Shown here piece by piece: positions 47,971-60,014 of a stretch of 64,000 nucleotides of DNA; positions within the stretch are counted from its first letter, which is position 1, and every line of letters starts with the position of its first letter. The notes under the pieces were generated by a model. That model was not told the DNA's origin. It saw only the letters and a program-made list of their open reading frames with translations, and made no database searches. The stretch covers positions 24,987,661 to 25,051,660 of the forward strand of contig CM046350.1 in the NCBI GenBank assembly GCA_025403435.1, given 5' to 3'. The position numbers were made by a program, and so were the translations under genes. Origin of the DNA: Artocarpus heterophyllus. Taxonomy: Eukaryota; Streptophyta; Magnoliopsida; Rosales; Moraceae.

Positions 47971-48535
47971 ACAATCTCGGACCAGCCAATTGACCGATAT
48001 ACATATCGGTCGATTAGCACTGCCACATCAGCAAACACGGCTTACATGTTTTGTTGTGGGATTTTGGTCCAATGACGTATTTTGAAGGCCTATCTGAGTA
48101 TAATAGCTACCCTATCGACTATTATAAATAGGAGACTTGTTCCTATCATTAATTAGATCACATGAGAAATCTAGAGAGAGTATTCTAGGGTGAGAAACTC
48201 TGAAACTCGCATCAGGAAACTATTCAACATTGAGAACAATTATTCTTGGTTTTCTCGTGTGGTTGGAAAGAGGATTGTTACCAAGAGAAAAATCAAACAA
48301 TGTGTACCCACTCGCATTCCCGTTATAGAAAAGAGAATAGGAAATAAGACTAGTTAGTTGAGGCTATTTCGAATACAATTCTCTCGTATCAATTCTGCCA
48401 ATTTAATTCTATCGGAAGTATAGTTACCGATTTACTAAGGTACGAAGGTCTTAAAATAATTTATGATATATAGCATGTCTAACTTATTCTATGGAAATTT
48501 CTTTCAAAATTCTACTACATCCTCATTTTTCAACA
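47971..48535 (+). repeat. Family X LTR, copy B, third piece
   Basis: Resumes copy B after repeat Y. TATA-like TATAAATA at 48123-48130 is followed by AGAGAGAGTATTCTAGGG, GGTTTTCTCGTGTGG, CTCGCATTCCCGTT and the TTCAACA terminus at 48529-48535, all with counterparts in copies A and C. A near-perfect palindrome GACCGATAT-AC-ATATCGGTC lies at 47992-48011. Confidence 0.65.
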
Positions 48536-48577
48536 ATTACCTAGCTAGTAGGCTTACTGTATCCTTAATTTAGGTAA

Positions 48578-51500
48578 TGTAGCATTTCAAAATTTTGGTA
48601 CGCTCGCCTCTTTAGAGTTTTCAAATCATAATATCTTAGAATTAACAATTATGGAATAAAACTCAAGAAACTATATAAAAATCCTAATTTTTGTCTTCAT
48701 GAATCGAAGAAACCACCCGCCATTTTTCATGTAACGATTAATGTTGGATATTTAACGACGTTAAGTATTTTCTTTATGAAATTATGTTAATGACCATCTT
48801 ATTTTGAGTATTCTGACAAGTGATAGTCAAGTGAAATTGATGCACTCGAGGTGTTCATGTCACTTGTAATGTGTGTATGATGAATATTTAATGTTTTAAT
48901 TGCGTGTAATATTGAATGTGGTACTTCAACAGGCCGATCTTGAGTAATCGGTAGGCCGAAGACTGCTGACGAGAAATTAGCAAATAATTCCTGAAATTGT
49001 GGCATTGATAATTAATTTGTTGAGAAAATTCTAAATAATTGATATATTTTATCTCTTTCCTTATCCATGATTAGGGAAGGTTTGACTTTTTAAAAGAGAA
49101 GATTTGATTTTTGTGATAAGGTTTCTTAATTTGAAAAGATAAGATTTGATAGTTAGAGCGAATCTTGGATTTTTTCCTTATCTTTCCCTATCCTACATGC
49201 ATACCCCCTTATTCTTTAAAAAATCTACTTCAAATATAGAGAGGATTATTTTCTTTTCACATCATTCTCAGTTTTCACGAATATATTTCTCTCTCGCAAA
49301 AATTGTTTTCTCTCCTCCCTCTCTCTAAAATTTTCTCAAACACTCTTTTCCTCTCTACATGTTTTTCTTCCCTTTCTCGCCCTTATTTTTCTTGCAAATA
49401 ATTGAATGAAATATTGGGTTTTCGCTCAGACAAATTCAAGGAAAGCTTGAGAAGAATTGTTTTGAGGTAAGAAACTCATTCTAGATTATTTCTGAAATTG
49501 TATTCTCCTTTTAATCCGACCCCTATAACTTTGTCTACGAATGTCCATTTGCTGTGAAATTTTAATATGAAACTTATTATCTGTTATATGATATTCCTCA
49601 AACTTTCATGCTATTTGGAGTTTTCTATGTTGAGATATTGAATTTTTATTCTTTGCCGATCATGATCAGACTGTTGCTAATCGGTTAGGTTTTACAAAAA
49701 TGTAGTCTATTTTCAAAGGCCAAACAAATTGTGATTTTGCACAAATATTCATACATATGTTAGGTTGTGATTTGGAAAATTTCGTGGTGATTTGATGAAT
49801 ATTTCTTGAATTTTCTTTAAGATAGTTCTTTATGGCTGTTAAATCAGTGAATTCTGGACTTCTTGCTTTTGTGACCTATTTGTATGACCAAACAAATTTA
49901 TTTGACAATAAGACTTTTTGTGGTACTGTATTTATATGTTTATAGGTTATCATAAAAGTTTTAGGGTCAAAGTAATTTTATTTTAATTGTTTGAGCATGA
50001 TGATCTTGTGTTGCTCACTGCTTTAGGTATTTAGGGTTTATTTTGTCTCTAAATTCTAATGCATGTATGAATTGTTGAAAATTTATTTAAAGCTAATTTT
50101 TAGATATGTTGTAGTTTTAGGTGTCTATTAAATGCAGGATTTTTACGAGATTATTTTGTGACATAGATAATTTATCATATGAATGTTTGTTAGGGTTGCT
50201 AACTGTTTTGTGGTTGCTTGTAGTTTTTGTGTTGGATGTTGTGTGACTTATTTTGATTGCCGAATGGAATTTTTATGGTTAATGAAAAATTAGGGTAATT
50301 TATATATATGTTAATTACGTCCCTGCAAAGTCTCATGCCTCAATGGTGTATGAATTATGAATAATTGAGTCATGTATCCTTAAGGGTCAGGCAGGTTGTT
50401 GTATTTTAGTTTTACATGAATGTTTATAAGTTGGTAAAATGTATTTGTATTCTTGTATTTCTTGAGATGGAAATATGAATGATGTTTTATGTTATTGGAT
50501 GATTTCATGAAAATGAATATTAATTTTATGTGTGTAAATGAATGTATGACATGAACATACCAAGAAATGAGTACATCAAGACCGTGGCAACGTCATCTAA
50601 GTAAGGTTTAGTAAGCAAGTCAAGTAAGTACATTCCCACCTGGAATATGATAAGGTTTATGAAAAGTTTGAAATTTATGTTCATGATTATTTCTTTGATG
50701 ATTTTACATAATAATTTATCATGAAAGTTTTGATGTACAAAAAGGTTTAATGCATGTTTTGATGATAAGGTATTCCAAAATTTAAAAGTATATATGCATA
50801 TATGTATCAACTAATTAAGTGTTGCACACCCCATGTTTTTGTCTATGTTTATGATGTCCAAAGTTGGACTTATCATGTTTGGTTTGAGATTAGCTACCCT
50901 CTTCTCTCATGACGGCGCGCCTACGATGATGATAATGGTGTAACACTTGGGCCCCCAAAGATAAAAGGAATGAAGTTTTAACATATATAATGTTAATGAA
51001 AGATATATTTTATATGAACCGTGCCAAGTGCATTATTATGTTAATGATTATTATGAATATGATGTTGCATATAAATGTTCATAAAATGTTTTATGTTGTA
51101 AGATAGGAAAGTGAACTTACTAAGCTTTTACTTAGTTATTATCATGTTGCAGATAGAGGCGGAGGGCAAGGACAGGCGTGTGAAAAAGGAACGACGGATT
51201 CAAAACAAAAGAACGCCAAGAAAGAGATTTAAAACTTATAAACTATGTTTTTATTTTGGTGTATGTTTATTTTCCGCACTATGGTGTTAAAGAGACTTGG
51301 TTTACGTTTTTTTGGATTTTTGCAGACGTTTGGCCTTCTGAACTAGTAAAATAGATTTGAAAGGTTGTTTTAAATTTTATTTGAATGATGGACTCATTGT
51401 TTTGGTATTGACAAACTATTTAAAAATTTATTTACAAGTAGTTTTAATATGTGATTATATATTTATAATTTTTTTTTAAAAAAACAATGTGTTACTCTTG

Positions 51501-51606
51501 GGAATATGTTTATCGAATTAATCATTTAATTTAAATAGTTCACCTTAAATAATGATAACAAGGATGAATGTAACGACATCTATGACATCTGTTAGGGGGC
51601 GTTACA
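48578..51606 (+). repeat. Repeat Z: large LTR-like repeat, probable solo LTR
   Basis: TGTAGCATTT start and GGGGGCGTTACA end make a 3.03 kb TG...CA segment with no coding capacity. It is related to repeat D (57441-59788): shared blocks include TTAGTAAGCAAGT with AAGTAAGTACATTC near 50610, a GGGTCAGGCAGG-like block near 50386, and CTTACTAAGCTTTTACTTAG near 51117. The layout, with a late ...TTACTAAGCTTT...GTTGCAGATAGAGGCGG part, resembles Tekay-type LTRs. Flanks GGTAA and AGTTC do not match, so the exact boundaries or the solo status are uncertain. Confidence 0.5.
48917..48960 (-). repeat. Two 22-bp minisatellite units in repeat Z
   Basis: On the minus strand the two units read TTCGGCCTACCGATTACTC and ATCGGCCTGTTGAAGTACC, each about 22 bases. 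They closely resemble the alternating units at 3917-4092. Confidence 0.6.
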
Positions 51607-52440
51607 AGTTCTTGTTTCCATTAATCCACCAAACGATTTCTCATGATTAATCTGCATGCTAATATCATAAATTCCATCAAAACGTCGCATATATACTTCA
51701 AGGATTTAAATATGGAAACTTTCCTCAAATAATTATTTTTTTCCTACCCTAGACAATATTAACATCACTTCAGTCAATATACATAATAATTCTTTTAAAT
51801 CATCCTAATCACTTTTTGGCAATTACACATAAATATGACATTCTAACATGTTCCTAAATACATCAACAATATAAATCAACTATAAACCAAAACAGCCTCT
51901 TAATAACATGTTCACAATTAAAGAAATCTTAAAAACTCTAATTTGCAATTATATCATAAATTTTCACAAAAATCCTGTCATACAACTCATAGCCACCATA
52001 ACATCACTCTTACATTATCATCTATCCGTAAATTTGGTCATCATCACCATATAAAAACATCATATTCATCCTCTCATAAGACATGAAACCTAGCCATCAC
52101 CCTTCTTTAAAACATTTAAAACATATAAAATTTATTTGAACTTGTTTGCTTGAGATTGTTGACAACAAAAAGGAGAAAAGCCTAGCCTCATCATCTTTTT
52201 ATAAATGTGTATAATGGAAGGAAGAGAGGGATGGATATCGCGGAAGGAAAAGTAAAAGGAAAAAAACTAAAATTTTGATGACTTAGTGTACATTGATTTT
52301 TTTTGGTTTAGAGATTTATATAACGTATGCCATTTTCTCCTATGGAGATTTGCTTTAATTATACGTTAGAACATGATATTTTTACGAGTTATTATTATTA
52401 TTATTATTATTTATTTTAAGTAAATTAACTTTTTATTTAG
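51607..52440. other. AT-rich DNA between repeats Z and D
   Basis: No reading frame and no family recognised. CATCA/CATAA-rich words at 51900-52090 suggest LTR-type DNA read on the minus strand. An ATT triplet run lies at 52390-52412. Confidence 0.3.
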
Positions 52441-53782
52441 TAATGTCGTAGGTGACAGCCATATGGGAACGATGTGCTTGGGTTGTTCATGTCAAAATTG
52501 ATGAAAAGCATAAAGTATTTATTGTTTTTTTAAGAGTTTCAACTTGCTCTAAATTTATAATCTTTATAATACTCTAGAGTTATACATTCCTTAGAGTTAT
52601 ATTCTCGACAATGACATAAATTTTATTTCATTTTTTCTTATTTTTATAACATTTATGATGTCATGATAATTACATGTGTAACATTTTTTATTATGATGTT
52701 ATGAAACTTGATAATATGAAGCATCCAAAAGAATAATGTATAAATTAATATTTTTTTGGGGTCATGCGAGCAAATATTATTGTTGCATATAAATAATTAT
52801 CTATCATAATTAAATTAAATTATATTATATTGATAGGTTAATGGCAACATAATAGTTGTCATGTAAGGAAAAAAAAAGGAAATTTGCTATGAAGGCAAAA
52901 GAAAGAGTTGTCGTGAAGGCAAAAGAAAAGGAAAAAAAAAGGGCCAAGTTGTTGTGTAAATAGGAAAAAAAAAAGGAAACGTAATTAAAATAGGACTAGG
53001 ATTTTCTACACTCATATAACTCCTTCTCTCTCATAAATCTATAAATATATCTTTAAGCCATCAAAGCCTTCATGTTCTCTTGTTCTTTTGCCAAAGAAAT
53101 TCTCTGTTACACCTCTCTTTAAAATACACGTACATAGGCCTCCACCATCACTCAAAAAAAAAAAAAAAAACCCAAGAAAGCCTCCATTATCTCTCTAATC
53201 CTCAATGCCAAGAATTTATTACTCTTCTTTCTTTCAAGCCAAAGTAGAAGGAATTCTTTTTGGAGATTTTTGCATGCAAGTCTTCTTATTTGTTGAATGA
53301 AAATATAAGAATTCAAGGTATGATTTTAAGGTTTCATTGTTTATGGTTTGCATGCTTAAATGAATATGTAGCCGAAGTAAAAAGAATTCTTTTTGGAGAC
53401 TTTTACGTGCAAGTCTTCATATTTGTTGAATGAACATAATTCAAGGTACAATTTTAAGGTTTCGTTGTTTATGGTTTTCATATTTAAATGAGTATGTGAT
53501 TTTTTTGTGATAATGTGTTTCTATGTTTTCCCTCAAGGTGTCAATGAATCACATAATATGTGGTTATGAAATATGAATTATTTTGTTTATTTTACATTGA
53601 TTATATCAATGATATTTCATGGTTGGAGGCATTTATGTTCATATAATATTATGAAATTCCATGAAAATAATGTTTTGTTGTCGAAATATGTTGTAACTAT
53701 TTTAGGGTTTTCAATTATTTGGTAAGATTGTCAATAATGTTTCGAATTCAAATGATTTTATTTTTCTGCAATTTTTAGATAT
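52441..53782 (+). repeat. Repeat D, left part
   Basis: LTR-like AT-rich DNA. A TATA box (TATAAATATA) near 53040 is followed by CTTCTCTTTCT-type leader sequence. A purine-rich A/G stretch with repeated GAAGGCAAAAGAAA lies at 52875-52980. The piece ends where the non-autonomous element inserts at 53783, and repeat D continues at 57441. The left boundary is approximate. Confidence 0.45.
53238..53498 (+). repeat. Tandem duplication of about 130 bp within repeat D
   Basis: 53238-53370 and 53371-53498 are two diverged copies: each has AGAATTCTTTTTGGAGA, GCAAGTCTTC, TTTGTTGAATGAA, and ATTTTAAGGTTTC blocks in the same order. Confidence 0.75.
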
Positions 53783-54541
53783 TGTTGATGCCTGAGTTTG
53801 GCACAACACCATGTACGAGGACGCACGGTGGTCGGGTTCCTTGTTCTGTCTCTTGTTCTACCTGGCTCAACTTAGTCTGGTCGGATCTGTAAGAAGAGAG
53901 AAGGCCTCGTAGTAAGGGGGCACCGGTTTGGTGTCTGCCAAGGGCACTCCGACGCTCAAGTCAGTGTTCTGACTGGGAAGAGCTAAGGGAGAGGCAGAGT
54001 AGGCAAGGGAAAAATGCCCGTACTTTTGTGGTGGAGTTGATGCTCCTATTTATAGAGTTTAGCTTGGATCCGGGTATGAACCAGTTTGGTCCGAAACCCA
54101 GGTGTCTAGTGATAGGTGTCATGATCTCTAGAGAAGAGGATTACCCAACGGAGGGTTGAGATGGTGCCACGTGGTGGTCTTTGGGTAAGTCGAATAAATC
54201 CTACTTGGATGGGTCCTTGGTTGGATGGGTCCCTGGTCGGACATGTCTCTGGTAAGATAGATCCTATTTTGGTTGGACGGATTACTAGTCGGACAGACCC
54301 TGGTCGGACAGATGCTTGGTCAGGCAGATCCTGTCCTGGTTGGACAGATCCTGGTCAGACAGATCCCTAGTCGGGCAGATCTTATCCTGATCGGACAGGT
54401 CCTTGGTCGGGCAGATCTTGTCCTGGTCGGATAGGTCCTGTCCTGGTCGGATTGGACATTTCAGCAAACCTGTTCGGGTGCTCGGTTTTAAGAGGGTATA
54501 AACTTCAAACGGTTTTCTCATCATGAAGATTTCCCTCAATA
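53783..54541 (+). repeat. 5' LTR of the non-autonomous element (759 bp)
   Basis: It shares CTATTTATAGAGTTTAGCTTGG, a TATTTATA promoter-like word on either strand near 54050, with the 3' copy. From 54220 it holds a degenerate short repeat (GGTCGGACAGATCCTGTCCT type) of about 20 bases. It has about 25 extra bases near 53795-53825 that the 3' copy lacks. Confidence 0.85.
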
Positions 54542-54616
54542 GTAGCCCCCAAAGACTTTGGTGGTAGAGATCATCAGAATCAAAGTCTTGATGTGGTTGG
54601 AAAATATTTTTTGTGA

Positions 54617-56630
54617 GCATATCCTATCGGGACTCTTTGTCCTAGACCTGGTCAGTCGTAGCCTAGACCTGGCCTCTCTGGTCGGCCGTAACCTTCTCGG
54701 ACCTGGTCGGACTCTTCGTCCTGGACCTTGGGTCTCGGTCGTAGCCTGGTTGTACTCTTCATCCTGGACCTGATCGGCCGTAGACTAGACCTGGCCTCTC
54801 TGGTCGGCCGTAACTTTCTCGGACCTAGTCGGACTCTTTGTCCTAGACCTTAGGTCTCACTCAATCGTAGCCTGGTTGGACTCTTCATCCTAGACATGGT
54901 CAGTCGTAGCCTAGACCTGGCCTCTCTGGTCGGCCGTAACCTTCTCGTACCTAGTCGGACTATTCGTCCTGGACCTTGGGTCTCGGCCATACCTTGGTTG
55001 GACTCTTCATCTTGGACCTGGTCAGCCGTAGCCTGGACCTGGCCTCTCTGGTCGGCCGTAACCTTCTCGGACCTAGTCGGACTCTTTGTCTTGGACCTTG
55101 GGTCTCAGTCGTAGCCTGGTTGGACTCTTTGTCCAGGACCTAGTCGATCGTAGCCTGGACCTGGCCTCTCTGGTCGACCGTAACCTTCTCGGACCTGGTG
55201 AGACTCATCGTCATGGACCTTGGGTCTCGGTCGTAGCCTGGTTGGACTATTCGTCCTGGACCTGGTCGTCCGTAGCCTAGACCTGGCCTCTCTGGTCGGC
55301 CGTAACCTTCTTAGACCTGGTTTGACTCTTCGTCCTAGACCTTCTGTCTCGGTCGTAGCCTGGTTGGACTCTTCATCTTGGACCTGGTCGGCCGTAGCCT
55401 GGACCTGGCCTCTCTGGTCGGCCATAACCTTCTCAGACCTGGTTGGACTCTTTGTCCTAGACCTTGGGTCTCGGTCGTAGCCTGGTTGGACTCTTCGTCC
55501 TGGACCTGGTCGACCGTAGCCTGGACCTGGCCTCTCTGGTCGGCCGTAACCTTCTCGGACCTGGTCAGACTCTTCATCCTGGACCTTGGGTCTCAGTCGT
55601 AGCCTGGTTGGACTCTTCGTCCTGGACCTGGTCAGCCGTAGCCTGGACCTAGCCTCTCTGGTCTGTCGTAACCTTCTAAGACCTAGACGGACTCTTTGTC
55701 TTGGACCTTGGGTCTCGGTCGTAGCCTGGTTGGACTCTTCATCTTGGACTTGGTCGGCCGTAGCCTAGACCTGGCCTTTCTGATTAGCCGTAACCTTCTC
55801 AGACCAGGTCAAACTCTTTGTCCTAGACCTTGGGTCTCGGTTGTAGCCTGGTTGGACTCTTCGTCCTCGACCTAGTTGGCCGTAGCCTGGACCTGGCCCT
55901 CTCTAGTCGGCCGTAACCTTCTCGGACTTGGTCAGACTCTTTGTCCTAGACCTTGGATCTCGGTCGCAGCCTAGTTGGACTTTTCGTCCTAGACCTATTC
56001 AGCCGTAACCTTCTCGGACTCTTCGTCCTAGACCTTGGGTCTCGATCATAGCCTGGTTGGACTCTTCATCCTGGACCTGGTCGGCCGTAGCCTAGACCTG
56101 GCCTCTCTGGTCGGCCGTAACCTTCTTGGACCTGGTCGGACTCTTTGTCCTGGACCTTGGGTCTCGGTCGTAGCCTAGTTGGACTCTTTGTCTTGGACCT
56201 GGTCGGCCGTAGCTTGGACCTGGCCTCTCTGGTTGGCCGTAACCTTCTCGGACCTGGTCGGACTCTTTGTCCTAGACCTTGGGTCTTGGTCGTAGCCTTA
56301 TTGGACTCTTCATCCTGGACTTGGCCTCTCTAGTCGATCATAACCTTCTCGAACCTAGTCGGACTCTTCGTCTTGGACGTTGGGTCTTAGTCGTAGCCTG
56401 GTTGGACTCTTCATCCTGGACCTGGTTGGCCGTAGCCTGGACCTGGCCTCTCTGGTCGGCCGTAACCTTCTCAAACTCTTCGTCCTGGACCTTAGCTCTA
56501 GGTCGTAGCTTGGTTGGACTCTTCGTCCTGGACTTGGTCGGCCGTAGCCTGGACCTGGCCTCTTTGGTCAGCCGTAACCTTCTCGGACCTGGTCAGACTC
56601 TTCGTCCTGGACCTTGGGTCTCGGTTGGTC
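54617..56630 (+). repeat. 122-bp tandem array, about 16 units
   Basis: The unit runs GGTTGGACTCTTCGTCCTGG, ACCTGGTCGGCCGTAGCC, TGGACCTGGCCTCTCTGGTC, GGCCGTAACCTTCTCGG, ACCTGGTCGGACTCTTCGTC, CTGGACCTTGGGTCTCGG, TCGTAGCCT. A direct count between GGTTGG landmarks at 54874 and 54996 gives 122. One unit near 55985-56030 is shortened. Because 122 is not a multiple of three and the unit has few stops, the array yields many overlapping frames on both strands (60-122 residues). These are artefacts and not genes. Confidence 0.9.
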
Positions 56631-56699
56631 ATCCAACGATTGTCTAGGGGGAAAAGCTGAAGCTGCTGGAAAGGCGCGGGCCCTCTTTCTAACGCCAAA

Positions 56700-57440
56700 T
56701 GTTGATGTCTGGTGGTCGGGTTCCTTGTTCTGTCTCCTGTTCTTCTTGGCTCGACCTAGTATGGTCGGATCTGCAAGAGGAGAGAAGGCCTCGGAGTAAG
56801 GGGGCACTAGTTTGGTGTCTGATAAGGGCCCTTTGAGGCTCAAGTCAGTGTTTTGACCTGGGAGAGGAAGAGTAGGCAAGGGAAAAATGCTCGTACCTTT
56901 GTGGTGGAGTTGATGCTCCTATTTATAGAGTTTAGCTTGGAGCGGGGTATGGACCGGTTTGGCCCGTAACCCAGGTGTCCAGCGACAGGTTTCACGATCT
57001 CCGGAGAAGGAGGATCGTCCAACATAGGGTTGAGATGGTGCCACGTGGTGGTCTTTGGGTAAGTCAGATGGGTCCTAGTCGGATAGATCCTGTCCTAGTC
57101 GGACAGCTCTCTGTTCGGACAGATCTTGTCCTGGTCTGACAGATCACTGGTCGGACAGACCCTGGTCAGACAGATCCTTGGTCGGGCAGATCCTATCCTA
57201 GTTGGACAGGTCCCTAGTAGGGAAGATCCTGGTCAGACAGATCCCTAGTTGGGAAGATCCTTTCTTGGTCGGATAGGTCCCTAGTCGGGCAGGGTAGATC
57301 CCATCCTGGTAGGACAGGTCCATGGTCAGGCAGATCCTGTCCTGGTCTGATTGGACATTTCAGCCAACCTATTTGGGTGCTCGATTTTAAGAGGGTATGA
57401 ACTTCAGACGGTTTTCTCATCGTGAAGATTTCCCTTAACA
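56700..57440 (+). repeat. 3' LTR of the non-autonomous element (741 bp)
   Basis: Colinear with the 5' LTR, from TGTTGATGTCTGGTGG to TTTCCCTTAACA. Frames on either strand here belong to the LTR and its short internal repeats. Confidence 0.85.
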
Positions 57441-59788
57441 TATGTGTTGGGTATATATATGTTATGAATATCTAGAATTTTTTATAAATTCTTGTTCAAT
57501 ATATTTTTAATGTTATGAGCTTTCAATCTAACACTACTCAACGAAATTTTATTTGCTGGTAGATTTTTATTTATGTATTTTAGAGTCCGTTTTATGGGAT
57601 AAAAAGCATCTTTTGATTCTATAAAAAATTATGACTTGTTGTAATATGTTGACTAAGCGTCTGTAAATTTTTAACTTCATATTTTTATTATGTTTTAAGA
57701 AAAAAATCATTGATCACCAAGTACTTACTGGTTATGAATGTTTACCTAATATGCTCTATAAAATTCATGAAATAATAAATCATATTTTTAAATATTTTTT
57801 ATATGATTTATTTTTTTAGTGTTTATCTATATATTAAACATGTACCATAAATTGTAGAAGCATGTTATGCATATTTGATTTTATAAAAATGTTTGAATGA
57901 AAAGTATTCACTATTTAGCATGTCTGATGTTAATATTAACTCTGAATTCAAATGTATGTTTTGAATTATCTAGAATTTATTTAAAGTTAAATTTTGGATA
58001 TGCTATGATTTTATATGTCTATTATATTTAGTAATTGTTAAATTATTTTATGGCATAAATAATTTACTCCATAATTTTTAATTAGGGCTGCTCACTACCT
58101 AAGCTTTGGTGGCAAATTTTGTAGTATTGATTGTGTGAATTATTTAAATTACTAAATGAAATTTTTATGGATAAAGAAAAATCTAAGAGTTATACATATA
58201 TATATGTATATCTATATGTTAGCTTTGTTTTTGTAACTTTTCATGTTCTAATTGAATGTGAATTGAAAGATATAAGGTTATAATCCTTGAAGGTCAGTTA
58301 GCTTTTGTAACTGGCAGATTTACTTGAATGTTTTAAAAATAGGAAAAAGGTATTTCGGATTAATATTTTCAAGAAAAGAAAATTTGAGTTACATTTTTAT
58401 ATGTTAGGTATACGATGGAATAAATTTTAGACTTTATTCATGCTTTTAAGTTGAGATTAATTTCTCTAAGTGATTAAAAGTCAAGTTTTTTGTATTTATG
58501 TTTCTTGACTCAAAGATGCTTTGTTTCTTTAAGAATGATGTATGATGATATAATATGGTATAAAATGATATCATAAACATGAATATTAATTTCATGTATT
58601 ATATGAATGATTGATATAAACACTCCAAAAGACAAGCACTCCGAGAACCATGGCTATGTCACCCAATTTAGTTTTAGTAAGCAAGTAAGTTAAGTAAGTA
58701 CATTCTTACATGCAATATGATAAAGTTTATGAGAATGTTAAGTAATGTTTTATAAGCAAAAGTTCACGACGTAATATTCTCGTTTCAAGACCTTTACGAT
58801 GAATATTCCTAAGGATTTTTTTATGTTTATGTTTTTATTGTTTACGACTAGTTTTCAAAGAAAGCTTATATATATTTATTTGTATCACTTAATTAAGCGT
58901 TGTACACCCTATGTTTATGTTATGATGTCCTGTAAGGTTTATACTTATCATGTTTGGTTTAAGAATAGCTACCCTACTCTTCTCATGATGATGCACCTAC
59001 AATGTTAATAATGCAACGCTTGAGCCCTTAAAGATAAAATGAATAATGTTTTAATACAGAAGTTCAAATGAAAGACATGTTATATATATGAACATGTGCC
59101 TTGTGTACTATTATGTTTATGATTTTATGAAATTTTATATTGTGAGATAAGAAAGTGTACTTTCTAAGCTTATACTTACTTAGTTTTATATCATGTTGTT
59201 GATAAAGGTAAAAGGCATATAGAGTAGGTGGAGAATGGGGATGGGCATGTGTACAAGGAGTGTAGGATTAGAAACGAAATCACGCTATTGAAAGAATTAA
59301 TTACTTGAGCAACGATTTTATTATTAATGTTATTTTTTGCACTAATGTAGATCTAAGACGGTTTATTTTTCTATGGACTTTTGAATGTTTTGAGACTGTT
59401 TAATATTTCTTTAATTTTGGTTTCTTGAGGACTATACCATTTTTTTTTATTTTGGTATGATTAAAATATTTAGACATTTAAGTTTTTTTTTTCTCGAGGG
59501 TTTTTAACATTGTTTGAAGTTTTATGTGCGTCTATAATTTAATAAATGTTTGTATTTATAAACTAACCGTTTATGTAGGATGTTGGTTAGCCAAACACTA
59601 TAGGTGTTCTGTTAGGCTAACCGAGATGAGGGAAGCAAATCTGGTAAGTAGTTTTCTCAAAAAGAATATATATGCCTTTGTTCCTAGGATATTTGCTTGA
59701 GTGTAAATGTCTTATTTGAATTTTTTATCTTTAAATAATGATATTAATGACAAAATAATGATTATTGTAATGTCCATAAGGGACGTTA
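57441..59788 (+). repeat. Repeat D, right part
   Basis: Continues repeat D. It follows repeat Z block by block: TTTTTATGGATAAAGAAAAATC, CTTGAAGGTCAGTTAG, GTTTTAGTAAGCAAGTAAG, TTTCTAAGCTTATACTTAC, and an end ATAATGATA...GTCCATAAGGGACGTTAG near 59788. No coding frame. A palindromic insert-like segment lies at 59585-59622. Confidence 0.5.
59585..59622. repeat. Palindromic segment in repeat D
   Basis: GGTTAGCC (59585-59592) and GGCTAACC (59615-59622) pair perfectly, and inside them AACAC-TATA-GGTGTT also pairs. Repeat Z lacks this block at the equivalent place, so it may be a small insertion. Confidence 0.6.
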
Positions 59789-60014
59789 GATTTTATAATG
59801 TGTTTCTAAGTACTCAAAGATTAGGATTAAATGTAGAGAAGCTAGCAAAGGGTTTAAATACCAAGTTTGGGTTTAATAAAGGATGAAAATCATGTGAAAA
59901 ACATGAAAAAATACGAAATTGAGAAACTGCAATTCGCAGCTGGGGTTATGGCCTTGAGAAGATAGAGCTACGGCCTCGAGCTTGCTTGTGCCTTAAAGCT
60001 ACGACATGAAAGAA
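59789..60014. other. Short unassigned segment beside family X copy C
   Basis: It contains GC-richer words GCTGGGGTTATGGCCTTGAG and GAGCTACGGCCTCGAGC. No gene and no clear family. Confidence 0.3.

Larger units (their letters stand above)
53783..57440 (+). mobile_element. Non-autonomous LTR element with a 122-bp tandem array inside, 3,658 bp
   Basis: Two direct LTRs (53783-54541 and 56700-57440) share TGTTGA starts and TCAACA-type ends (5' copy ends TCAATA, 3' copy TTAACA). Between them are only 2158 bases, of which about 2 kb is a tandem array and none encodes gag or pol. AACGCCAAA precedes the 3' LTR. No usual tRNA primer site is recognisable after the 5' LTR, where GTAGCCCCCAAAG follows. 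It interrupts repeat D. Flanks (GATAT, TATGT) share only TAT, so the target duplication is unclear. This is best described as a TRIM/LARD-like element mobilised by another element's proteins. Confidence 0.8.

Noticed and set aside
54896..56647. Many overlapping 60-122 codon frames on both strands
   Set aside because: They are translations of the 122-bp array, whose period is not a multiple of three and whose unit has few stops. They have no fixed start and show no protein-like conservation.
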